A stretch of DNA of 64,000 nucleotides, from NCBI GenBank assembly GCA_963753115.1, contig CAVWBB010000002.1, positions 145,943-209,942 on the forward strand, in the 5' to 3' direction. Numbering within the stretch: the stretch's first letter is position 1; every line of letters begins with the position of its first letter. The stretch comes from Bog-473 sp963753115. Its GTDB lineage: Bacteria; Actinomycetota; Acidimicrobiia; Acidimicrobiales; RAAP-2. The notes under the pieces are model-generated. The model ran no database searches. It was not told the DNA's origin and saw only the letters and a program-made list of their open reading frames with translations. This document shows positions 8,007 through 15,064 of this stretch, in pieces. Made by a program: the position numbers and the translations under genes.

Positions 8007-8504
8007 TCATCGACCTCGGTGTCGTCCGTCCCGACCTCGTCGACGGCATCGGTCTCGACCGTCGTCGACCGCGTCGACCTCGTCGACCTCTTCGAGCTCC
8101 TCGACGTCCGCGCCCTCGACGTCGTCCTCGACGACGGTCTCCAGAGCGGCCTTGCCACGCGGGATGCGACGCTCCTTGATCTTCGCTGCCTTCCCGTGGC
8201 GGTCACGCAGGTAGTAGAGCTTGGCCCGGCGGACGTCGCCCAATGTGGTGACCTCGATCTTGGCGATCGTGGGCGAGTGCACCGGGAAGGTCCGCTCGAC
8301 GCCCACCCCGAAGCTCACCTTGCGCACGGTGAAGGTCTCCTGCACACCCCCGCCCTGGCGCCGCATGACGGCGCCCTGGAAGACCTGCACCCGCTCACGG
8401 TTGCCCTCCACGACCCGGACGTGGACCTTGACGGTGTCGCCAGGGCGGAACTCGGGGATGTCGTCGCGCAGGCTGTCGCGATCGATCGTTTCGGTGGGGT
8501 GCAT
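8007..8504 (-). CDS. rplS: 50S ribosomal protein L19, with a disrupted acidic tail
   Basis: As read, 165 residues, start ATG 8504 ('MHPTETIDRDSLRDDIPEFRPGDTV'). The core to about residue 115 is standard L19 ('KVHVRVVEGNRERVQVFQGAVMRR', 'GVGVERTFPVHSPTIAKIEV'). A long Glu/Asp-rich tail follows ('VEDDVEGADVEELEEVDEV'). The last 21 residues as read switch to Arg-rich, while the neighbouring frame continues the acidic run (to 'TVQEDHDE') and stops at 7979. The intact gene would therefore be about 174 residues; one extra base, or two missing, in the GTCGAC-rich tail would explain it. Last gene of the rpsP operon. Confidence 0.9.
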   Translation of the reverse strand: MHPTETIDRDSLRDDIPEFRPGDTVKVHVRVVEGNRERVQVFQGAVMRRQGGGVQETFTVRKVSFGVGVERTFPVHSPTIAKIEVTTLGDVRRAKLYYLRDRHGKAAKIKERRIPRGKAALETVVEDDVEGADVEELEEVDEVDAVDDGRDRCRRRGRDGRHRGR

Positions 8505-8521
8505 GAGAGGCGTCCTTCGGT

Positions 8522-9286
8522 TCACACCGGCTCAGTGCCGGACTGGACATCGTAGCCGTGCTCGGAGAGGGCCTGCACGTCGCTGGGGCTGAGCGCCGAG
8601 GCCCTGACCAGGCGCGCAATCAAGTCAGGGCGGCGCTCGGCCGTGCGCAGCAGGGCCTGGCGGCGGCGCCATGCCGCCACGGCCCCGTGGTCCCCAGACC
8701 GGAGCACCTCGGGGACGGCCCAGCCCCGGAACTCCGCCGGCCGGGTGTACTGGGGGTATTCGAGCAGGCCGTCGGCGAAGCTCTCGTCCCGGGCCGACTC
8801 CTCGTTGCCCAAGACGTCGGGCAGGAGGCGGGCGACCGCCTCGACGACGACGAGCGCCGCCAACTCGCCTCCGGCCAGCACGAAGTCCCCCACCGAGAGC
8901 TCATCGTCGACGAGGTGGTCGGCCACCCGCTGGTCGACACCCTCGTAACGCCCGCAGAGCAGGGAGAAGCCGCCCGCCGCGTGCTCCGCCAACTCGGCGG
9001 CCACCGTCTGATTAAAGGGCCGGCCGCCCGGTGCTAGCAGGAAGAGGGGGCGCGGCAGGTCCGGAACGGACTCGACGCTGCGGAAGATCGGGTCCGGGGT
9101 CAGGACCATGCCCGCTCCCCCGCCGAACGGGCTGTCGTCGACCGAGCGGCGGGCGTCGTCCGCGCCGTTGCGCAGGTCGTGGACACGCACGTCGAGCGCG
9201 CCCGCCTCGGTGGCCCGACCGAGAATCGACATGCCGCAGTAGGTGGCGACGACCTCGGGGAAGATCGTGAAGACGTCGATCCTCAC
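8522..9286 (-). CDS. trmD: tRNA (guanine-N1)-methyltransferase TrmD
   Basis: 254 residues, GTG start at 9286. 'MRIDVFTIFPEVV' opens the SPOUT domain; 'SPFGGGAGMVLTPDPI' and 'LLCGRYEGVDQRV' are the conserved substrate and trefoil-knot (SAM) loops, followed by 'ELSVGDFVLAGGELAALVV'. The C-terminal domain 'LLEYPQYTRP' is present. Methylates G37 of tRNAs with SAM, preventing +1 frameshifting. Located between rimM and rplS, the conserved order. Confidence 0.97.
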   Translation of the reverse strand: MRIDVFTIFPEVVATYCGMSILGRATEAGALDVRVHDLRNGADDARRSVDDSPFGGGAGMVLTPDPIFRSVESVPDLPRPLFLLAPGGRPFNQTVAAELAEHAAGGFSLLCGRYEGVDQRVADHLVDDELSVGDFVLAGGELAALVVVEAVARLLPDVLGNEESARDESFADGLLEYPQYTRPAEFRGWAVPEVLRSGDHGAVAAWRRRQALLRTAERRPDLIARLVRASALSPSDVQALSEHGYDVQSGTEPV

Positions 9287-9296
9287 GTCGCTGCGG

Positions 9297-9764
9297 TCAC
9301 AGGTCGAGCAGTCCTTCAGGGATGTCGACGTCGACGGTGCGGGCGCTCGCGTCGTGGGAGATGACGAAGCGGACGGGGATCAGCCCGCCGGACTCGAGCA
9401 CCATCAGGTCGCTGGCGGGATTGGCTTCCACCGAGGCGATGACGCCGAGCGCGGTACCGGCGGTGTCCCGCACGGTGGCGCCGACGAGCTCGTGGACCCA
9501 GATCACGTCCGGCACGTCGTCGAGCGGCTCGGCGAGGAGCTCCAGCCCGCGCAGGCCGTCGGCGGCGTTCCGGTCCTCCACGCCTTCGAACTGCACGATG
9601 TAGCGGTCCGGTCCGAAGGGGGTCGACCACACCACCGTGAGAATCCCCCGCTCGGAGGCCAATTCGGTTCCGGCGTCGACGCGCTGGGTCTGGTCGGTCC
9701 AGAGCTGGACGACGACCTCGCCGCGCAGGCCGTGGGCCTTTGTGACCCGCCCGACTTTGAGCAG
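9297..9764 (-). CDS. rimM: Ribosome maturation factor RimM (probable CTG start)
   Basis: 155 residues if started at CTG 9764. The N-terminal motif 'VGRVTKAHGLRGEVVVQ' is intact and in frame, so a TTG at 9662 would wrongly remove it. Between the upstream limit and this motif no ATG, GTG or TTG exists in frame, leaving CTG one base after the TGA of the preceding KH gene. The C-terminal PRC-barrel part is seen as 'WVHELVGATVRDTAGTALGVIASVE' followed by 'LMVLESGGLIPVRFVI'. Assists 16S rRNA processing and 30S head assembly. Confidence 0.88.
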   Translation of the reverse strand: MLKVGRVTKAHGLRGEVVVQLWTDQTQRVDAGTELASERGILTVVWSTPFGPDRYIVQFEGVEDRNAADGLRGLELLAEPLDDVPDVIWVHELVGATVRDTAGTALGVIASVEANPASDLMVLESGGLIPVRFVISHDASARTVDVDIPEGLLDL

Positions 9765-9765
9765 A

Positions 9766-10119
9766 TCAGTCGTCGACGATGTCGACGCTGGCCTGGACGC
9801 CGTCCTTGGCGCCCGCCACGTTGACCAGCGTCCGGATGGCCTGGGCGGTGCGGCCGCGTCGGCCGATCACCCGGCCCATGTCGTCGGGGGCCACGTGCAG
9901 GTTGAGGCGCAGGCCACCCCTGCGCTCTTCGGTGTCGATGACAACCGAGTCCGGGTCGTTGGACAGCGAGCGTGCCAGGTACGTCAGCACGGCCAACGCG
10001 GTGCCGCCTTCCTGGTCCCCGAGCTCGTTGCCCTCACCAACCTCGTCCTCGACGTCGTCGATGTCGTCGTCGGCCCCCTCGGACTGGTTGATGTCGCCCG
10101 CTTCGTAGAGGTCGGTCAC
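9766..10119 (-). CDS. khpA: KH-domain RNA-binding protein (KhpA-like) with acidic N-terminus
   Basis: 117 residues. GTG 10119 overlaps the rpsP stop (GTGA). The C-terminal ~75 residues are KhpA-like: 'ALAVLTYLARSLSNDPDSVVI', then the KH loop 'GRVIGRRGRTAQAIRTLV' with the GxxG 'GRRG'. The first ~40 residues are an unusual acidic extension ('GADDDIDDVEDEVGEG'), since family members are generally about 75-80 residues. Position between rpsP and rimM is the conserved one. Likely a small RNA chaperone acting near ribosome assembly. Confidence 0.9.
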   Translation of the reverse strand: MTDLYEAGDINQSEGADDDIDDVEDEVGEGNELGDQEGGTALAVLTYLARSLSNDPDSVVIDTEERRGGLRLNLHVAPDDMGRVIGRRGRTAQAIRTLVNVAGAKDGVQASVDIVDD

Positions 10120-10400
10120 TTGGCCCTCGCCGCGGCGAACTCGTCCCAGGCCCCGGAGGTCTTCAGGATGCGTTCGACCCGTTCGGTCGGCTGCGCTCCA
10201 TTGACCAGCCACTTCACGGCCTTGGCGTTGTCGATGTTGATGACTGCGTCTGGTTCGGCCGTCGAGGAACCTCGCGGAGCGTAGGTGCCCACGATCTCGA
10301 GGAACCGGCCGTCACGCGGTGATCGGCTGTCGGCTGCCACGACCCGATAGGTCGGCTGCTTCTTCTTACCCATCCGCACAAGGCGGAGCTTTACTGCCAC
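10116..10400 (-). CDS. rpsP: 30S ribosomal protein S16
   Basis: 94 residues, GTG start at 10400, preceded by GGAGGA 8 nt upstream. 'AVKLRLVRMGKKKQPTYRVVAADSR' and 'IVGTYAPRG' followed by 'AVKWLVNGAQPTERVERIL' are the S16 signature. First gene of the rpsP-khpA-rimM-trmD-rplS operon, 58 nt downstream of ffh. Confidence 0.98.
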   Translation of the reverse strand: MAVKLRLVRMGKKKQPTYRVVAADSRSPRDGRFLEIVGTYAPRGSSTAEPDAVINIDNAKAVKWLVNGAQPTERVERILKTSGAWDEFAAARAK

Positions 10401-10458
10401 GGACTAATTCCTCCACTGATCTGGACGTCTTGGCCGTCCATTCTGGCAGATAGCGGGC

Positions 10459-12018
10459 CTACCGACCTTTCGGAGGGGTGACCCGCCCGCCCTTCTTCTT
10501 CTTCTTGGTGCCCTTGTTGCCGCTGACCACCGGTCGCGCCGGGGCTGCGACAGGGAGGCCCGGGAAGCCCGAGGGCAGCTCACCGCCCTCTTCCATGAGT
10601 TGGGAGAGCATGTCGAAGTCGGCTCCGGCGGGAGCGGCCGGCAAGCCGGCGGCTCCCTGCTGCGCCAGCTTGCGGGCGGCTCGGCCGCTCATGCCAGCCA
10701 TGTTGGGCATGCCAGGGAGGTTGGGCATGTTGCCCGAGGCCATCCCCTTCATCATCTTCTGCATCTCCTTGAACTGCTTCAGGAGCGTGTTCACGTCCTG
10801 GATGGAGGTGCCAGAGCCCCGGGCCACGCGGCTGCGGCGAGAGCCGTCCAGGAGCGCAGTGTCGCTGCGCTCGGCTGGGGTCATGGAGCAGACGATCGCC
10901 TCCACCTTGGCCACCTCGCCGTCGTCGATCTGCCCGGCGGCCTGGCGCATCTCTTTGGACATGCCGGGCATGAGCCGCATGAGCCCGCCGAGCGATCCCA
11001 TCTTCTTGACCTGCCGGAGCTGGGAGAGGAAGTCGTCCAGGGTGAACTGGCCCTGCATGAGGCGGTTGGCGCTCTTGGTCACCTCATCGGTGTCCATGGT
11101 GCGCTCGGCCTGCTCAATCAGGCTCAGAACGTCCCCCATGCCGAGGATGCGATCGGCCATGCGGTCGGGGTGGAACAGGTCGAAGTCCTCGAGACGCTCA
11201 CCAGTGCTGGCGAACGCGATCGGCTTGCCGACGACACCCTTGACCGAGAGTGCGGCGCCGCCGCGGGCATCACCGTCGAGCTTGGTGAGGATGACGCCAC
11301 TCAGCTCGAGCGTGTCGTGAAAGGCTTTCGCCGTCGCCACGGCGTCCTGCCCGATCATGGCGTCGACGACCAGGAACGTGTAGTGCGGCTCGATCGCCGC
11401 GGAGATATCCCGGATCTGCTGCATGAGGTCAGCGTCGATGGTGAGGCGGCCTGCGGTGTCGATGATGCAGATGTCACGGCCGAGACGGCGAGCCTCCTCC
11501 AGGCCGGCCTTGGCGCACGACACCGGGTCCGTGGGCTCGCTGAACACCGTCACCCCAGCCTGCTGGCCGAGGACACGCAACTGCTCGACCGCAGCGGGGC
11601 GCTGCAGGTCAGCGCCGACCAGCAGCGGATTGCGACCCTGCTGCTTCCACCAGAGGGCGAGCTTGGCCGAGTTGGTGGTCTTCCCGGAGCCCTGCAGGCC
11701 GGCCATGAGCACGACGGTGGGTGGCCGCGAGGCGTAGCTCAGCTTCAGGGTCTCGCCGCCGAGCACGCCGATCAGCTCCTCGTGGACGGCGCGGACGACC
11801 TGCTGGCCCGGGGTCAGGCTCTTGGCAAGCGCCTCGGTGCTGACTCGCAGCCGAATGCCGTCACAGAAGCGACGGGCGACCGACAGCTCGACGTCGGCCT
11901 CGAGCAGCGCTGTACGGATCTCCTTGAGTGCCTCGTCGAGATCTTCGTCACTGATGCGGCCCTTGCCGCGCAGGCGTGTCGAGATCCGCTCGAGGCGGTC
12001 GGAGAGGGCGTCGAACAT
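10459..12018 (-). CDS. ffh: Signal recognition particle protein Ffh (SRP54)
   Basis: 519 residues. The N domain starts 'MFDALSDRLERISTRLRGKG'. The G domain has 'LMAGLQGSGKTTNSAKLALW' (P-loop), 'DTAGRLTIDADLM' and 'TKLDGDARGGAALS'. The Met-rich M domain (from about residue 325) includes 'KKMGSLGGLMRLMPGM' and ends in a basic 'KGTKKKKKGGRVTPPKGR' tail. Binds 4.5S RNA and signal sequences and docks with FtsY, encoded 3 kb away on the same strand. Confidence 0.97.
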   Translation of the reverse strand: MFDALSDRLERISTRLRGKGRISDEDLDEALKEIRTALLEADVELSVARRFCDGIRLRVSTEALAKSLTPGQQVVRAVHEELIGVLGGETLKLSYASRPPTVVLMAGLQGSGKTTNSAKLALWWKQQGRNPLLVGADLQRPAAVEQLRVLGQQAGVTVFSEPTDPVSCAKAGLEEARRLGRDICIIDTAGRLTIDADLMQQIRDISAAIEPHYTFLVVDAMIGQDAVATAKAFHDTLELSGVILTKLDGDARGGAALSVKGVVGKPIAFASTGERLEDFDLFHPDRMADRILGMGDVLSLIEQAERTMDTDEVTKSANRLMQGQFTLDDFLSQLRQVKKMGSLGGLMRLMPGMSKEMRQAAGQIDDGEVAKVEAIVCSMTPAERSDTALLDGSRRSRVARGSGTSIQDVNTLLKQFKEMQKMMKGMASGNMPNLPGMPNMAGMSGRAARKLAQQGAAGLPAAPAGADFDMLSQLMEEGGELPSGFPGLPVAAPARPVVSGNKGTKKKKKGGRVTPPKGR

Positions 12019-12082
12019 GGGGTCTCAGGTTAGCCACGAGGGCCGCGTGGGCCGCCCGCACTCGGCGATGCATGTCTGCCGC

Positions 12083-12108
12083 GACTCTCAACACGTTCGT
12101 TTACAGTT
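12083..12108. other. 26-bp motif, copy 1
   Basis: A 26-bp stretch with core CTCAACACGTTCGTTTA matches a second copy at 32632-32657 at 24 of 26 positions, both differences being C/T. It lies 65 bp upstream of ffh and about 190 bp upstream of the divergent gene at 12298. The function is unknown; operator or promoter element are possible. Confidence 0.55.
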
Positions 12109-12157
12109 TCAGGAGAGAGACCCGGGGTTCACGGGCAGAGGGACCGTCGGCCCTCGA

Positions 12158-12235
12158 CCACGGACCACGGGCCACGGGCCACGGGCCACAGGCCACGGGC
12201 CACGCGGCCACGGGCCACGGGCCACGGGCCACGGG
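12158..12235. repeat. Heptanucleotide tandem repeat (CCACGGG)n
   Basis: Eleven consecutive units of CCACGGG. Seven to eight are exact; variants are CCACGGA, CCACAGG and one 8-base CCACGCGG. The array sits in the divergent intergenic region, ending 62 bp before the start of the DUF6687-type gene. Tract length could vary by slippage and change promoter spacing. Confidence 0.9.
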
Positions 12236-12297
12236 CTACCTGCACCGGTCGGGCACCCACGCTCCAGCCCGGACGACGGCGCCGTACGCTCGCGCCG

Positions 12298-13323
12298 GTG
12301 AGCCACCGCTTCCCGGGCCTGACCTACGTCCCATACGGCGACCTGGGGGGAGTTCCCAACGTCGTGGTGGACGGCTCGCCTGCCCAGGGCACCGTCGTGT
12401 GCCTCTCGCACTGGCCGGGTATCGGCAGCCCGCCCGAGTTCGCTGCCGATCTCTCCGCGGAAATGGCGCTGTTGTACCTCTCGGCGTTCGACCGCCATGA
12501 GGGTGCAGCAGCCGTTTCCAACAACCACTTCGATCAGGACGGGCTGGTCGGGGTCTTCGCACTCACCACACCGGAGGCCGCGCTGGCGCGACGGGATCTG
12601 CTGATCGAAGTGGCGCGTGCCGGGGACTTCGCCGTCACGCGCTCGCGGCAGGCCGCACGCATTTCGATGGTGCTCTCGGCCTACGCCGACCCCCAGCGGA
12701 GCCCGTTGCCGGGCTTGCCCGAGGACGACGACGCCCGCACCGCCGTGCTCTTTCACGAGCTGCTCGGCCGGTTCGCCGACATCTGCGACGGGCCGGATCG
12801 CTTCCGCACGCTCTGGGCCGAGGAGGATGAGGCGCTGGGGGCCAGCGAGGAGGCACTCGCCGCCGGTCTCGTGACGATCCGTGAGGATCCCGAATTGGAC
12901 CTGGCAGTGGTCACGGTCTCCGAGCGCGCACCGCGGAAGGGGGGTCACCGGTTCGGAGGGCAGTGGGTAGAGGGCCTGCATCCCATCGCACTGCACAACG
13001 CCACCGAGAGCGGCGCCGTTCTCACCCAGCAGGGTCGCCACTATGCGTTCGCCTACCGCTACGAGAGCTGGGTGCAGTTCCGATCGCGCCCCGTGCGCCC
13101 GCGGGTGGACCTGGCGCCGCTCGCTGGGCATCTGACCGAGGCGGAAGAAGCCTGCGGTGGAACGGCCATCTGGGTAGCTGAGCGGATCTCGGGACTGATC
13201 CCCACGCTGGCGCCGGCCGGGATGCAGGAGAGCTGCCTCGGTCCCAGCGCCGTGCAGCACCTGGTGCAGACCCACCTCCGGACGGCGCCGCCGGCCTGGG
13301 ATCCGTACACCGTCCGCTGCTGA
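12298..13323 (+). CDS. DUF6687-like protein of unknown function
   Basis: 341 residues with a GTG start at 12298. 'YVPYGDLGGVPNVVVDGSP', 'CLSHWPGIGSPPEFAADLSAEMAL' and 'AVSNNHFDQDGLVGVFAL' are the most distinctive segments; the HFDQDG stretch resembles acidic/His metal-site motifs of DHH-type phosphoesterases, but this is only a resemblance. I place it in DUF6687 from memory of that family's N-terminus. No signal peptide or membrane segment. It stands in a plus-strand island within the minus-strand housekeeping block. Confidence 0.7.
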   Translation: MSHRFPGLTYVPYGDLGGVPNVVVDGSPAQGTVVCLSHWPGIGSPPEFAADLSAEMALLYLSAFDRHEGAAAVSNNHFDQDGLVGVFALTTPEAALARRDLLIEVARAGDFAVTRSRQAARISMVLSAYADPQRSPLPGLPEDDDARTAVLFHELLGRFADICDGPDRFRTLWAEEDEALGASEEALAAGLVTIREDPELDLAVVTVSERAPRKGGHRFGGQWVEGLHPIALHNATESGAVLTQQGRHYAFAYRYESWVQFRSRPVRPRVDLAPLAGHLTEAEEACGGTAIWVAERISGLIPTLAPAGMQESCLGPSAVQHLVQTHLRTAPPAWDPYTVRC

Positions 13324-13422
13324 ACCGCGCCAGGGGCTGCGCTCCGAAGGAGCTGTGATTGCGCTCTTGCTGCGCTCCTGGTGCCGCTGGTTTTCAGCCC
13401 CCAGCGAGTACCGTCTCGGCGC

Positions 13423-14016
13423 ATGTCCTCCCGCACACCTCGCTTCTGGACGCTCGCGCTCGCCATCGGTGCAGCCGGCGCGCTCGGCCTGGCCGCCTGC
13501 AGCTCGTCGCCGCCGAGCACCTCCGGCGCCGGCGCCACGACGAGCACGAACGCGGCCAACACGAACTCGACCACGACCGTCCCGGGTCAGAGCCCGCTCG
13601 ACGCCATCCTCCCCATCCCGGCCGCAGACCAGTCCCCCGCTGGCACGACGGGCCAGGCCCCGAACGTGACCGTGCCCTCCAGCGCGCCGCCGACCTCGCT
13701 CCAGAGCGCGGATCTCATCACCGGGACGGGTGCGGCAGCCGCCCCCGGCGACAACGTCACTGTGCAGTACGTGCTGGCCACGTACTCGTCGGGGAAGGTG
13801 ATCCAGTCGTCGTGGACCAGCCAGCCCTTCACCTTCAAGCTGGGCGCGGGACAGGTCATCCCTGGCTGGGACAAGGGAGTCGTCGGCATGAAGGTCGGTG
13901 GGCGGCGCGAGCTGATCATCCCGCCCAACCTCGGCTACGGGGCCCAGTCGCCTGGGCCGGGCATCGCCGCCAACGACACCCTCGTCTTCGTCATCGACCT
14001 GCTCAAAGTGAGCTAG
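13423..14016 (+). CDS. FKBP-type peptidyl-prolyl isomerase lipoprotein
   Basis: 197 residues, start ATG 13423. A lipoprotein signal (hydrophobic 'LALAIGAAGALGLAAC') ends in the lipobox LAAC at about residue 25, followed by a Ser/Thr/Asn-rich linker. The FKBP domain occupies the C-terminal ~110 residues: 'GDNVTVQYVLATYSSGKVIQSSW', 'GAGQVIPGWDKGVVGMKVGGRRELIIPP', 'LGYGAQSPG', 'TLVFVIDLLKV'. Catalyses cis-trans Pro isomerisation, presumably at the outer face of the membrane. Confidence 0.93.
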   Translation: MSSRTPRFWTLALAIGAAGALGLAACSSSPPSTSGAGATTSTNAANTNSTTTVPGQSPLDAILPIPAADQSPAGTTGQAPNVTVPSSAPPTSLQSADLITGTGAAAAPGDNVTVQYVLATYSSGKVIQSSWTSQPFTFKLGAGQVIPGWDKGVVGMKVGGRRELIIPPNLGYGAQSPGPGIAANDTLVFVIDLLKVS

Positions 14017-14029
14017 GGACCCCGCGACG

Positions 14030-14794
14030 GTGGAGGTCACGTCGCACATCGACGCACTGCGCCGGCAAGGAGAGCTGCTGGCGGCGGCAACGGACACAGC
14101 TGACCCCGGCGCCGCCGTTCCGACCTGCCCGGACTGGACGGTGCGTGACCTCGTGCGCCACATGGGCGGCATCCATCGCTGGGCGACCGGGTTCGTCGCG
14201 GACCGGCGCATCGAGCCATGGCGAGTCGGACTCGACGAAGTCGTGGGCACCTGGCCCGATGACCCCGACCTGGCCGACTGGCTCCGCACCGGATGCACGG
14301 TGCTGGCTGACGCGTTGGCTGCCGCGCCCGACGATCTCGAGTGCTGGACCTTCCTTCCCGCGCCGTCGGCCCGGGCCATGTGGGCCCGCCGACAAGCGCA
14401 CGAGACGGCCATCCACCGGATCGACGCCGAGTTGGCGGTGGGCGCCGCGCCCGCACCGTTCGGACCCGCCTTCGCCGCGGACGGGGTGGACGAGTTGCTC
14501 GTCGGCTTCGTTCCCCGGAGATCCAAGTCGTTGCGCGCCGAACGTCCCGTCAGCCTGTCGGTGCACTGCACCGATGTGCGGTGGGCCTGGCTGCTCGCCA
14601 TCGGCCCCGACGGCGTCACGACCGCGACCGCCTCCGATGCGGCCGAGAACGCGGCGGGCGCGGACTGCTCGGTCGCAGGCGAGGCAGCTGATCTCTATCT
14701 GGCGTTGTGGAACCGCGCCGGGACCGAGCATGTGGCCGTGGACGGCGACGAAGCGGTCCTCAATCTCTTCTTCGACGCGGTCCACGTGCGCTGA
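14030..14794 (+). CDS. Maleylpyruvate isomerase family (mycothiol-dependent) protein
   Basis: 254 residues, GTG start 14030, 13 nt after the FKBP gene. 'AAAVPTCPDWTVRDLVRHMGGIHRWA' is the N-terminal MDMPI helix-bundle motif with the metal-binding His. 'MWARRQAHETAIHRIDAELA' carries the second conserved H..E..H cluster, and the C-terminal part looks like the SCP2-like wing. Members use mycothiol or act as DinB-like metalloenzymes; substrate unknown. Confidence 0.85.
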   Translation: MEVTSHIDALRRQGELLAAATDTADPGAAVPTCPDWTVRDLVRHMGGIHRWATGFVADRRIEPWRVGLDEVVGTWPDDPDLADWLRTGCTVLADALAAAPDDLECWTFLPAPSARAMWARRQAHETAIHRIDAELAVGAAPAPFGPAFAADGVDELLVGFVPRRSKSLRAERPVSLSVHCTDVRWAWLLAIGPDGVTTATASDAAENAAGADCSVAGEAADLYLALWNRAGTEHVAVDGDEAVLNLFFDAVHVR

Positions 14795-14808
14795 AGGTCA
14801 GGCTGAGG

Positions 14809-14828
14809 CCGCCCCAAGGTCCCGGGCG
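14809..14828. terminator. Possible bidirectional hairpin terminator
   Basis: CCGCCC and GGGCGG can pair across a short loop in the 48-bp gap between two converging genes. There is no T-run, so this rests on position and stem only. Confidence 0.3.
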
Positions 14829-14842
14829 GCGGCGTCGCCCGT

Positions 14843-15055
14843 TCAGGGAGATGCGAGCCGGCGACGGCCGAAGAGCCAGTAGGCAACCGAACCGGTGGTG
14901 TTCAAGCTGGACGCCAACCGCCACGCACGCTTCTTCCCCCGTACGGCCGCATCGGGGCGCCGGCTGAGATCCCGCCAGGTGAGCTTGACCAGAATGAGAT
15001 GGACGACCAGCACCACGAGGATGACCTTCTTCTGCTGATCGGTCAGTGTGTCCAC
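14843..15055 (-). CDS. Small membrane protein, PLDc_N-like
   Basis: 70 residues: 'MDTLTDQQKKVILVVLVVHLILVKLTWRDL' contains one hydrophobic helix. 'KKRAWRLASSLNTTGSVAYWLFGRRR' then matches the 'W-x5-N-x2-G-x3-Y-x2-FGRR' ending of the PLDc_N (phospholipase D nuclease N-terminal) small-protein family. Function unknown. It lies 9 nt downstream of ftsY. Confidence 0.6.
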   Translation of the reverse strand: MDTLTDQQKKVILVVLVVHLILVKLTWRDLSRRPDAAVRGKKRAWRLASSLNTTGSVAYWLFGRRRLASP

Positions 15056-15064
15056 GGTCCTCCG

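Noticed and set aside
9297..9662. Short rimM from TTG 9662
   Set aside because: This would delete the conserved N-terminal GRVxKxHGLRGEV motif, which is present in frame upstream.
12109..14619. 836-codon open frame on the minus strand
   Set aside because: Antisense to DUF6687-like, FKBP and MDMPI genes, all of which have recognisable families and proper starts.
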